A stretch of DNA of 64,000 bases from Tabrizicola sp. (GTDB lineage: Bacteria > Pseudomonadota > Alphaproteobacteria > Rhodobacterales > Rhodobacteraceae): the NCBI GenBank assembly GCA_025458105.1, contig JALOTD010000027.1, positions 1 through 64,000 on the forward strand. Direction: 5' to 3'. Positions within the stretch are counted from its first letter, which is position 1, and the number at the start of each line of letters is the position of its first letter. The notes below the pieces were generated by a model. It did not search any database. It had not been told where the DNA came from and worked only from the letters and a program-made list of their open reading frames with translations. Shown here in pieces: positions 1 through 7,543 of the stretch. The translations under genes were made by a program, and so were the position numbers.

Positions 1-1
1 C

Positions 2-490
2 CTCATCGACCGCGACGCCGAACGCGAGATGACCTTCGTCACCACGCTGATCGACGACATCCGCAGCGCCCGCGCGCAGGTGCATGTGCCGGTGGGCCTC
101 AAGGCCGACCTCGTGGCCACCAGCCTGACGGAGGAGGCCCGTGCGGCCTTCCAGCGGAACGAGGCGCTGATCAAGCGGCTGGCGCGCATCGACCAGGTCA
201 CCGAAGGCGCGGCCCCGAAGGGCTCCATCGCCGTGGCAGCCGAAGGCGCGGCCTTCGCGATCCCGCTGGAAGGGCTGATCGACATCGCCGAAGAGAAATC
301 CCGCCTGCAGAAGGGCCTGGACAAGCTGATGAGGGAAATCGGGGGGCTGAAAGGTCGGCTCGACAACCCGAACTTCGTCAAGTCCGCGCCCGAGGATGTG
401 GTGATGGAGGCGCAGTCGAACCTGGAGGCCCGCCAGGACGAGGCCGCGAAGATGCAGGAGGCGCTGAAGCGGCTCTCCGACCTCGGCTGA
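2..490 (+). CDS. valS: Valine--tRNA ligase, C-terminal part (partial)
   Basis: This is the 3' end of a gene that begins before the window; the frame is open from base 2. The 162 visible residues hold the end of the anticodon-binding region and then a charged helical segment (IAEEKSRLQKGLDKL and onward) that matches the C-terminal coiled-coil tRNA arm of ValRS, including the family-typical NPNFVKSAPEDVV stretch. The cytosolic enzyme charges tRNA-Val. The catalytic HIGH and KMSKS motifs lie outside the window, so only the C-terminus is assessed here. The stop codon is followed by 58 bases and then the DUF1992 gene on the same strand. Confidence 0.95.
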   Translation, partial: LIDRDAEREMTFVTTLIDDIRSARAQVHVPVGLKADLVATSLTEEARAAFQRNEALIKRLARIDQVTEGAAPKGSIAVAAEGAAFAIPLEGLIDIAEEKSRLQKGLDKLMREIGGLKGRLDNPNFVKSAPEDVVMEAQSNLEARQDEAAKMQEALKRLSDLG

Positions 491-548
491 CCCTTGGGTC
501 TTGCGGGGCGTCCCCTGAAGGGCCACCTTGAGCATGGAGGTGACAGCA

Positions 549-878
549 ATGTCATGGCTATCGCGCCTGGCGGAACGTCAGATCCAGAAGGCCCGGTTGA
601 AGGGCCAACTGCAGGGGCTGGAGGGCGAAGGCAAGCCACTCCCCGACCGGCCCGGCGATGCTTTCGTCTCTCCCGGTGATGCGGTGGGGTTCCGGATCAT
701 GGCGCAGGCAGGGGTCCTGCCCGAAGAGATCACGCTGAAGAAGCAGGTCATCGCCCAGCTGCAGGTGCTGGCCGGGCTGACGGATGAGGCCGAGCGGAAG
801 GCCGCGATGGCGGAACTCGCGCGGCTGGAAATGCTGCAAGCCATCGCCGAGGAAAGCCGCCAGAAGTTCCTGCGCTAG
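549..878 (+). CDS. DUF1992 family protein (DnaJ-homologue C28-like)
   Basis: This 109-aa cytosolic protein begins MSWLSRLAERQIQKA and contains the LKGQLQGLEGEGKPLPDRPG segment characteristic of DUF1992, the conserved domain also found in eukaryotic DNAJC28. A second helical half follows (ITLKKQVIAQLQVL, EAERKAAMAELARL). I chose the ATG at 549 rather than the one at 528 because a clean GGAGG lies 8 bases upstream of 549. Function is unknown in bacteria. It follows valS on the same strand and could share its transcript. A perfect 26-bp palindrome starts 15 bases after the stop. Confidence 0.85.
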   Translation: MSWLSRLAERQIQKARLKGQLQGLEGEGKPLPDRPGDAFVSPGDAVGFRIMAQAGVLPEEITLKKQVIAQLQVLAGLTDEAERKAAMAELARLEMLQAIAEESRQKFLR

Positions 879-893
879 GCCGTTGCGTCCTTG

Positions 894-919
894 CCCATGC
901 ATACGCGCGTATGCATGGG
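894..919. repeat. Perfect 26-bp palindrome
   Basis: The half-site CCCATGCATACGC at 894-906 is followed with no spacer by its exact reverse complement at 907-919. It lies between the DUF1992 gene and the aminotransferase gene. There is no T-tract, so it is not a standard intrinsic terminator. Its core CATACGC/GCGTATG is the same half-site seen in one of the TetR-type operators at 57086-57101, but without the 2-bp spacer. It could be a regulator-binding site or a cruciform or hairpin element; the sequence alone does not decide. Confidence 0.8.
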
Positions 920-1004
920 ATGAATACGCAGTGTAGACGAGGTGTAGACCGCCCGTTCCGCCGCCTCTTGCGCCCAGCCCCTGCCCCGTGCCAGCTTCTG
1001 GCCC

Positions 1005-2105
1005 ATGAGCCGTTTCCTCACCCCCCACGCCGCCGGCCTGCCCTCCACCGTGCCCTTCACCGGCCCCGAGGCGCTGGAGCGCCGGACGGGGGTGGCGTTC
1101 CGCGCGCGGCTTGGGGCGAATGAGTCGCTTTTTGGGCCGTCTCCCATGGCCGTTTCGGCGATGGAGGAGGCGGCGACGGGCGCCTGGATGTATGGCGACC
1201 CGGAAAATCATGATCTGAAACAGGCACTTGCGGCGCACCATAGGGTCACTCCGGCGCATATCGCCGTGGGGCCGGGGATCGACGGGCTTCTCGGCCTCGT
1301 CTGCCGTCTGGTGCTGGAACCGGGGACGCCGGTGGTGACCTCGCTGGGGGCTTATCCGACGTTCAACTTCCACGTCGCAGGCTACGGCGGGGCGCTGACC
1401 CGCCTGCCGTACAGGGGAGACCACGAAGACCCGGAAGCCCTTGTTTCCATGGCGAAATCCCTGGGTGCGAAGCTGGTCTATTTCGCCAACCCGGACAACC
1501 CGATGGGCAGCCACCATCCGGCTTCGGTGGTCGAGGAGATGGTGGCAAACCTGCCCGACCATACGCTCTTGATCCTGGATGAGGCCTACGCCGACCTCGC
1601 CCCGCCTGGCACGGTGCCAACCATAGCGCCGGACCACCCCCAGGTCATCCGCCTGCGTACCTTTTCAAAGGGTTACGGGCTGGCCGGAGCACGCGTGGGC
1701 TATGCGGTCACAAACCCCGAGCTCGCACTTGCCTTCGACAAGGTCCGCGATCATTTCGGGATGAGCAGGGTCTCGCAGGCCGGGGCCCTTGCCGCGCTGC
1801 ATGATCAGGACTGGCTGGAACACGTCCAGAACCAGACGCTTCGCGCCCGCATGCGGCTTTCGTCCATCGCCGAGGCAAACGGACTGCGCCCCCTGCCCTC
1901 GGCCACGAACTTCGTCACCATCGATTGCGGTCGCGACGGGGACTATGCCCGCATGCTGCTGACCGAACTGGGCAAGCTTGGCGTCTTTATCCGCATGCCC
2001 GGTGTGGCGCCCCTCGACCGCTGCATCCGTATCAGCCTGGGTGACGACCAGACGCTTGATCGTCTTGCAGAATCCCTGCCAGAGGCCATCAAGGCCGCAG
2101 GGTAA
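1005..2105 (+). CDS. PLP-dependent aminotransferase, histidinol-phosphate aminotransferase family
   Basis: This 366-aa cytosolic protein is a fold-type I, class I/II aminotransferase. The PLP lysine is K222 in the motif RTFSKGYGLAGARVGYA. The cofactor-contacting Asn and Asp are in ANPDNPMG (N162) and LDEAYADL (D192). The early ARLGANES segment is typical of HisC-like enzymes, and the length fits HisC (about 350-370 aa). No other his genes are nearby, so it may be a HisC paralogue acting on another amino acid or keto acid rather than the histidine-pathway enzyme. The ATG at 1005 has no strong Shine-Dalgarno. The stop directly abuts the stop of the convergent DUF4177 gene. Confidence 0.85.
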   Translation: MSRFLTPHAAGLPSTVPFTGPEALERRTGVAFRARLGANESLFGPSPMAVSAMEEAATGAWMYGDPENHDLKQALAAHHRVTPAHIAVGPGIDGLLGLVCRLVLEPGTPVVTSLGAYPTFNFHVAGYGGALTRLPYRGDHEDPEALVSMAKSLGAKLVYFANPDNPMGSHHPASVVEEMVANLPDHTLLILDEAYADLAPPGTVPTIAPDHPQVIRLRTFSKGYGLAGARVGYAVTNPELALAFDKVRDHFGMSRVSQAGALAALHDQDWLEHVQNQTLRARMRLSSIAEANGLRPLPSATNFVTIDCGRDGDYARMLLTELGKLGVFIRMPGVAPLDRCIRISLGDDQTLDRLAESLPEAIKAAG

Positions 2106-2486
2106 TCATTCCGCCGCAAGGTCTTGCTTCGCCGGGCCTACTGCCGGGGCGTTGCCCGGTGCCGGCGCATCGGCTGGGCCAAGACGCGGCATTTGCGGTG
2201 GCGGGTCTTGCAGAACCAGCCGGGACGGGTTGGCACTGGTCCCGGCCGCCGATCCAATCGCGCGCCGGAACACCAGGACATTCTGGAACGTCGTCTTGGT
2301 CCCGGTCAGGCCAACCCGTTCCTCGCAAGGCAGCGCATCTGCACGCACATATTCCCACCCCTCGGCGCCCAGGTCGTTCATCAAAAGGGTCAGCGCATAG
2401 GCGAAACGCTCTTCGGTGGTCTTGACGCCACGCGCCTTCTCGCCCCGTCTGGGGGCTGGAATAACTTTGTATTCAAAGCGTTGCAT
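2106..2486 (-). CDS. DUF4177 domain protein
   Basis: This 126-aa protein starts MQRFEYKVIPAPRRGEKARG, followed by the RFAYALTLLMNDLGAEGWEYV segment that defines the small DUF4177 fold. The C-terminal 45 residues are Pro/Ala-rich and probably disordered. I chose the start at 2486 because GGGAGAA lies 7 bases upstream and because homologues begin at this FEYKV motif; a longer frame to 2597 lacks this support. No function is known for the family. It is convergent with the aminotransferase gene (adjacent stop codons) and lies downstream of gatB on the same strand. Confidence 0.8.
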   Translation of the reverse strand: MQRFEYKVIPAPRRGEKARGVKTTEERFAYALTLLMNDLGAEGWEYVRADALPCEERVGLTGTKTTFQNVLVFRRAIGSAAGTSANPSRLVLQDPPPQMPRLGPADAPAPGNAPAVGPAKQDLAAE

Positions 2487-2653
2487 CGGGTTTCTCCCGT
2501 TTTGTGCGACCGCAGTCATACGGGATTTCGTCCCTTGCCGCAAATCACGGAAGCTTTTTTCCGCCAGCCGCGCCCGAACGGCCACAGCCGACATCAAAAT
2601 CCTTCGACGGATTTAGCAGAACTTGCCAAAAGGCTCCGCGCCCTGCCCCGACG

Positions 2654-4165
2654 CTACAGCCCCAGCTTGGCCGCCACCAGCGCGTTGACCGTGGCCGGGT
2701 TCGCCTTGCCACCGGTCGCCTTGATGACCTGGCCGGTGAACCACCCCGCAAGCTTGGGGTTGGCCTTGGCCTTCGCCACCTGCTCGGGGTTTGCGGCGAT
2801 GATCTCGTCCACCGCCTTTTCGATGGCGCCGGTATCGGTGACCTGCTTCATCCCCCGCGCCTCGGCAATCGTCGCCGGGTCACCTCCTTCGGTGTAGACG
2901 ATCTCGAACAGGTCCTTGGCCATCTTGCCGCTGATCGTACCGGCGGCAATCAGATCGATGATCCCACCCAGCTGCGCCGCCGAGACCGGGCTTTCGGTGA
3001 TGTCGTGGCCTTCCTTCTTCAGCCGCCCGAACAGCTCGTTGATGACCCAGTTCGCGGCCATCTTGCCGTCGCGGCCCTTGGCGACTTCGTCAAAATAGCG
3101 GGCGCTGTCCAGTTCGGCGGTCAGGACGTTGGCGTCATAGTCGGTCAGGCCATAGTCCGCCATGAACCGCGCCTTCTTCGCGTCCGGCAGTTCCGGCATG
3201 GACGCCGCCACGCCATCCACCCAGGCCTGCTCGATCTCCAGTGGCAGAAGGTCCGGGTCGGGGAAATAGCGGTAATCATGCGCCTCTTCCTTGGACCGCA
3301 TCGACCGCGTCTCGTTCTTGTCAGGGTCGTAAAGCCGCGTCTCCTGCACGACGCTTCCCCCGTCCTCGATGATGGCGATCTGGCGGCGGGCCTCATACTC
3401 GATAGCGGCCTGGATGAAGCGCATGGAGTTCATGTTCTTGATCTCGCAGCGCGTGCCGAGGTGGCTGAAGTCCTGCGTGGCCTGGTACTTCTCATACTGG
3501 CCGGGGCGGCAGACAGAAACGTTGACGTCGGCCCGCAGGTTGCCGTTCTGCATGTTGCCGTCGCAGGTGCCAAGATAGCGCAGGATCTGCCGCAGCTTCG
3601 TCACATAGGCCGCGGCCTCTTCCGGCCCCCGGATGTCGGGGCGGCTGACGATCTCCATCAGCGCAACGCCCGTGCGGTTGAAGTCCACGAACGAAAGGTT
3701 CGGGTCCATGTCGTGGATCGACTTGCCCGCATCCTGCTCCAGGTGGATCCGCTCGATCCGGACCCGGCGCGCGACGCCGGGACCCATCTCGACGATCACC
3801 TCGCCCTCGCCCACGATCGGGTGGTACAGTTGACTGATCTGATAGCCCTGCGGCAGGTCGGGGTAAAAGTAATTCTTCCGGTCAAAGGCACTGACCAGGT
3901 TGATCCGCGCCTTCAGCCCCAACCCGGTCCGCACCGCCTGTTCCACACAGAACTCGTTGATGACCGGCAGCATCCCCGGCATCGCACAATCCACAAAGGA
4001 GACGTTGGAATTGGGTTCCGCCCCAAAGGCCGTGGAGGCGCCGGAAAACAGCTTTGCGTTCGATGAGACCTGGGCGTGGATCTCCATCCCGATCACCAGT
4101 TCCCAGTCGTGCTTGGCCCCGGCAATCACCTTCGGCGCAGGCGCGGTATAGGTCAGGTCAAGCAT
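2654..4165 (-). CDS. gatB: Aspartyl/glutamyl-tRNA(Asn/Gln) amidotransferase subunit B
   Basis: This 503-aa protein is GatB of the GatCAB complex, which converts misacylated Glu-tRNA(Gln) and Asp-tRNA(Asn) to the correct amides; alphaproteobacteria depend on it because they usually lack GlnRS. The sequence shows [20 protein letters not shown] at residues 21-40, the [17 protein letters not shown] kinase-like motif, the [15 protein letters not shown] block, and a C-terminal YqeY-type tRNA-binding domain (about residues 350-503). The full family length is present and no key block is missing. gatA and gatC are not adjacent. Confidence 0.97.
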   Translation of the reverse strand: MLDLTYTAPAPKVIAGAKHDWELVIGMEIHAQVSSNAKLFSGASTAFGAEPNSNVSFVDCAMPGMLPVINEFCVEQAVRTGLGLKARINLVSAFDRKNYFYPDLPQGYQISQLYHPIVGEGEVIVEMGPGVARRVRIERIHLEQDAGKSIHDMDPNLSFVDFNRTGVALMEIVSRPDIRGPEEAAAYVTKLRQILRYLGTCDGNMQNGNLRADVNVSVCRPGQYEKYQATQDFSHLGTRCEIKNMNSMRFIQAAIEYEARRQIAIIEDGGSVVQETRLYDPDKNETRSMRSKEEAHDYRYFPDPDLLPLEIEQAWVDGVAASMPELPDAKKARFMADYGLTDYDANVLTAELDSARYFDEVAKGRDGKMAANWVINELFGRLKKEGHDITESPVSAAQLGGIIDLIAAGTISGKMAKDLFEIVYTEGGDPATIAEARGMKQVTDTGAIEKAVDEIIAANPEQVAKAKANPKLAGWFTGQVIKATGGKANPATVNALVAAKLGL

Positions 4166-4243
4166 GGGGCCTCCATCAACGGTCTTGGCCCAGGGGTTTA
4201 GGCTGCCCGGTCGGTCAGGGCAAGGGGCCGGACAAGGCCCCGA

Positions 4244-5473
4244 TCATGACCTCGGTCGATCCGAGATCATGCGCGGAACACGGGTGAACAGCCCATCCCC
4301 GCGCCGGCTGATCCGGGCCCCGCGTTTCAGGGCCGGGCCAAAAACCTCGCTCAGGGCCAGGGCAAGACTGTCAGCCCCGTGATCCCAGCGGTCCAGATGT
4401 ACCTCGTGCAGGCGGTTCCAAAGCACGTCCGACAACGCCGTCCGAACCTTGGTCAGCTGATAGTTTGCCGCCGGACCCGCCATGCGATAGCTGCGCACCA
4501 TCTCGGTCAGGACATTGGCACTGACATTGGCCCGATGCTGGCACCCTGTGGCCGTCTGATAATCGGCCAACGCTTCGATGAAGAGCTCAAGGTCAAGCGA
4601 CGGCAACAGCCCGCCCACAGACTCGGCCGCGGCCAGGTGGAAGACGGCATAGGCCAACTTGCCGGTCGACGCATGGGTCATCGCAGCCGCGCGACGGGCT
4701 TCCTTCTCGAAAATGCTCAAAGAGCCGAACCAGCCGGGCATCATGTGAACCGCATGCGTGGCATGGGCAACAGCATCTTCGGGATCAAGATCGCACCAGT
4801 CCTCGAACCAGTCACGGCACAGCGAAGCCCCGTCTTCGATGCCGCGCACCAGAAGATACCGCGTCGCCGCCAGCAGCGGCGACAGCCGCTCGATCGGGTC
4901 GAACTCGTCCAGCAGGTCTTCGGCGGCGGCGAAATCCCTGGCGCTTTCCTCCCAAAGATCGCGCGACAAATGCCCCTTCGTGGCAAGATCGCGTTTCACG
5001 CTGCCGGTATCGATCAGGGCCTGCGCCAGAAGGTGCACGGCAGCGGCGTCTTCCGGGTGCATGGCCAGCACGGCCTCGAACCGTTCCACTTCTGCCGCTG
5101 CAGCGGCGAAGTCTTGGATCTCCAGGCTTTTCGTCAGGCTGCCCCGCGCGCCTTCGCTGATCAGGTGCGCCACGCGACGGCCACCTGAGGCCATGGTCCG
5201 GTCCTGATCGGCAAAGTTCAGCGCCTCAAGCAGATCGCCCCATTCGCCAGCTTCCGCCATGGCCGCGTGATCGGCGCGGATGCAGGCCCATTCCGTCTCT
5301 TCCGGGCCCTGCCGCATGACCGGCACATCCAGTCGCTCCAGAACTTCGGTTGCCGTCAGCCCGTCCAGTCCAAAACCTTCCGCCAGGCCAACAGGCCGCA
5401 GCAGGCTGGCAGCTTCTTGCTGATGCCGTCCTGTCCGGGTTTTCACGTGCAGAAGTGAGGGTGTAATCAGCAT
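4244..5473 (-). CDS. Conserved hypothetical, TPR-like helical protein
   Basis: This protein is 409 aa if started at MLITPSLLHVKTRTGRHQ. It is almost entirely alpha-helical with Ala-rich repeats (for example DFAAAAAEVERFEAVLAMHP and AAVHLLAQALIDTGS) that resemble degenerate tetratricopeptide units. It has no signal peptide, membrane segment or catalytic motif that I can recognise. An alternative start at 5509 adds 12 residues; I preferred 5473 because AGGAAC precedes it at a usable distance. It may be restricted to Rhodobacterales, but I cannot test that here. The gene is divergent from the SLT-type lipoprotein gene. Confidence 0.7.
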   Translation of the reverse strand: MLITPSLLHVKTRTGRHQQEAASLLRPVGLAEGFGLDGLTATEVLERLDVPVMRQGPEETEWACIRADHAAMAEAGEWGDLLEALNFADQDRTMASGGRRVAHLISEGARGSLTKSLEIQDFAAAAAEVERFEAVLAMHPEDAAAVHLLAQALIDTGSVKRDLATKGHLSRDLWEESARDFAAAEDLLDEFDPIERLSPLLAATRYLLVRGIEDGASLCRDWFEDWCDLDPEDAVAHATHAVHMMPGWFGSLSIFEKEARRAAAMTHASTGKLAYAVFHLAAAESVGGLLPSLDLELFIEALADYQTATGCQHRANVSANVLTEMVRSYRMAGPAANYQLTKVRTALSDVLWNRLHEVHLDRWDHGADSLALALSEVFGPALKRGARISRRGDGLFTRVPRMISDRPRS

Positions 5474-5543
5474 CGACTCGTTCCTGGGGTGACCTGAGGG
5501 GAGTGTCACCAGTGTTAGGGTCGTGGCAGATCAGGGCGGAAAG

Positions 5544-6182
5544 ATGGAAATGCGGTGGATTTCGGGTGACACGGCAAGGACTTGCGGCAGATTCTCGCGG
5601 GTTTTCGGCCTAATCTTGGGATCGGTTGCATTGGCGGGCTGTATGACGGCTCAACCTGAAGAGGAAATGTCCTTCGTTGCCCCACCGATGCAGTGGGATC
5701 ACCACCCCGAAGGCGATGACTGGACCGAATCGACTCTGGTCGCCCTGTCAACCAAGGATCCCGTCCTGTCAGAGCGCGTCCCGGCCGATATCGAAACCTG
5801 GTGCCCCGGCTATACCGAAGCCCCGATCGAGGAACGCCGCGCCTTTTGGGCCGGGCTGTTGTCGGCTGTGGCAAAGTACGAAAGCACATGGAACCCACTC
5901 GCCTCGGGCGGTGGTGGGCGCTGGATCGGGCTGATGCAGATCGACCCGCGCTCGGCGACAAACTACGGCTGCGAGGCGACCTCGCCGGGCGAACTCAAGG
6001 ACGGCGAGGCCAACCTGGAATGCGCGGTCGAGATCATGTCGACCCAGGTCGCCAAGGACAATCTGGTGGCCGGCGGCGGCAACCGCGGCATCGGGCGCGA
6101 CTGGGCACCGCTTCGGTCCAGCGAGAAACGCGCCGCGATGGCGGCCTGGACCCGCGAACAGCCCTATTGCAAGGCGGGGTGA
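5544..6182 (+). CDS. SLT-type lytic transglycosylase-like lipoprotein (copy 1)
   Basis: This roughly 212-aa lipoprotein has a signal peptide ending in the lipobox LAGC (lipidated Cys about residue 33). The mature part contains AVAKYESTWNPLASGGGGR and WIGLMQIDPRSATNYGC, matching the catalytic Glu motif (xESxxxP) and GLMQ motif of Slt/MltC-type lysozyme folds. It is expected to be anchored in the outer or inner membrane facing the periplasm and to act on peptidoglycan. Starts at 5523, 5544 and 5550 are all in frame; GGCGGAAAG just before 5544 makes that the best. The next gene on the same strand is a clear paralogue. Confidence 0.8.
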   Translation: MEMRWISGDTARTCGRFSRVFGLILGSVALAGCMTAQPEEEMSFVAPPMQWDHHPEGDDWTESTLVALSTKDPVLSERVPADIETWCPGYTEAPIEERRAFWAGLLSAVAKYESTWNPLASGGGGRWIGLMQIDPRSATNYGCEATSPGELKDGEANLECAVEIMSTQVAKDNLVAGGGNRGIGRDWAPLRSSEKRAAMAAWTREQPYCKAG

Positions 6183-6281
6183 CACCCTGTCCAGCACTTG
6201 CCGGACAAGGTCATGATCGCTTAGGCTTCCGAAAGGGTCCTTGACCCGGCATTTGAAGCGATTTCTTGATCGGAGCATTTC

Positions 6282-6935
6282 ATGATCTTTCGTCGTATTG
6301 CGGCTGCTTTTGCGCTGACCACATCGCTTTCCTCCTGCACAGTCTCGACGCCCGATCCTGCACCCGGGCAGTCCCCGACCGACCAACCGCAGGCCGGGCC
6401 CTCTACCCTTTCCCTGCGCTGGTCCGGTGAACCCGATGGCGCTCGCTGGACCGCCCTTGCCATGGCCGCGGCACAGGACCATGGCCTTGACCAGATCGTT
6501 CCGCAGGATATCGCCGACTGGTGCCCCGGTTACGCCGCGGCTGGCCCGGCAGATCGCCGCGCCTTCTGGGCCGGATTGATGAGCACGCTCGCCAAGTACG
6601 AAAGCAATTTCCGGCCCGAGGTCGAATTCACCGAGAACTTCCCGGATTCGACTGGCGCTCTCGTCGTATCGCGCGGACTGTTGCAACTGTCGCGCGAAAG
6701 CGCCAGGGGGTACGGCTGCCCGATCACGACGGGAGAAGACCTCCACGATCCCGCCGTCAATCTGGATTGCTCGGCCCGCATCCTGAAGCACTGGGCCGTC
6801 AAGGATGGGCAGATCAGCAGTAACCAGTCGCCCTGGAAAGGAGCAGCGCGGTATTGGTCCCCGTTCCGCAGCACGGAAAAGCGGGCCGATATGGCGGGCT
6901 GGACCCGGACGCAGCCCTTCTGTTCAACGGGTTAG
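6282..6935 (+). CDS. SLT-type lytic transglycosylase-like lipoprotein (copy 2)
   Basis: This 217-aa paralogue of the preceding gene has lipobox LSSC (Cys19), a Pro-rich linker, then a domain with the same landmarks: DIADWCPGYAAAGPADRRAF against DIETWCPGYTEAPIEERRAF in copy 1, the AKYESNFRPE catalytic-Glu motif, the GLLQLSRESARGYGC motif and the same WTRxQPxC ending. Copy 2 has an insert between the Glu and the GLLQ motifs (VEFTENFPDSTGALVVS). The two genes are tandem and 99 bases apart, so they are probably a local duplication. Confidence 0.8.
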   Translation: MIFRRIAAAFALTTSLSSCTVSTPDPAPGQSPTDQPQAGPSTLSLRWSGEPDGARWTALAMAAAQDHGLDQIVPQDIADWCPGYAAAGPADRRAFWAGLMSTLAKYESNFRPEVEFTENFPDSTGALVVSRGLLQLSRESARGYGCPITTGEDLHDPAVNLDCSARILKHWAVKDGQISSNQSPWKGAARYWSPFRSTEKRADMAGWTRTQPFCSTG

Positions 6936-6938
6936 CGT

Positions 6939-7472
6939 TCAGCTGATCCGGTACAGCGCGGCAATCTCGTGCAGCGCTTCACTTTGCCGGGTCGACACCT
7001 TGCCTTCGCGACCGCCAGCCGCCACGTCCTTCAGAACCGCCATCAGCGGTCCAAAACTTTGCGCGCCGCGCAGTTTGTACAGCCGCCGCGTCATCCGCTC
7101 CAGCCCCTGGATCGCACCCCCCGACTCCGTGACCAGCCAGCGCCCCAAAATCAGCGCTTCTTCTGCCTTGTCGCGGCCTTGACCCAGATGACTTTGCAGG
7201 CTGACAACCAACCGGTCCTGCTGTTCCTGGGTGGGCAGGCCCCCCAGTTCCAGAAAGGCTATACCTGCTCCGGCAATCGCCACGTCAGGGTCCTCCAGGC
7301 TTTCGACCGGATGCAGGTCATGGCGACGGCGAAAACCGAAACGGCGGGCCGCCGCCATCACGTCCTGCGCGACACCGGTCAATTCGCGCGTGGCCTCTGC
7401 CGCAGCGCGGGCACGGCTGATCCAGAAATAGGCTCCGGCCAAAAGACCAAGCAGGGCAATGATATAGGGCAT
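6939..7472 (-). CDS. Conserved hypothetical, single N-terminal membrane anchor
   Basis: This 177-aa protein has one transmembrane helix at its N-terminus (PYIIALLGLLAGAYFWI), a short Ala/Arg-rich linker, then a helical soluble domain with DPDVAIAGAGIAFLELGGLP and QDRLVVSLQSHLGQGRDKAEEA as conserved-looking blocks. The helical layout (acidic loop, GG turn, leucine-rich helices) recalls TerB-type domains, but I do not see the metal ligands clearly, so this is a guess. It is convergent with the second SLT-type lipoprotein gene, with 3 bases between the stops. Confidence 0.65.
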   Translation of the reverse strand: MPYIIALLGLLAGAYFWISRARAAAEATRELTGVAQDVMAAARRFGFRRRHDLHPVESLEDPDVAIAGAGIAFLELGGLPTQEQQDRLVVSLQSHLGQGRDKAEEALILGRWLVTESGGAIQGLERMTRRLYKLRGAQSFGPLMAVLKDVAAGGREGKVSTRQSEALHEIAALYRIS

Positions 7473-7543
7473 AGGTCACCTTTGAACACGCAAGCTGTCC
7501 TCGCACGCGATTTTGGCAAAGCTATGACAACCCAACCGCGATA

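Noticed and set aside
2504-4066. 520-codon plus-strand frame opposite gatB
   Set aside because: It is antisense to a complete GatB; it has no motif, no Shine-Dalgarno and shadow-like composition.
6183-6281. TGTCC/GGACA repeat between the two SLT-type lipoprotein genes as a terminator
   Set aside because: The 5-bp stem with a 10-base loop is too weak to call, and no T-run follows.
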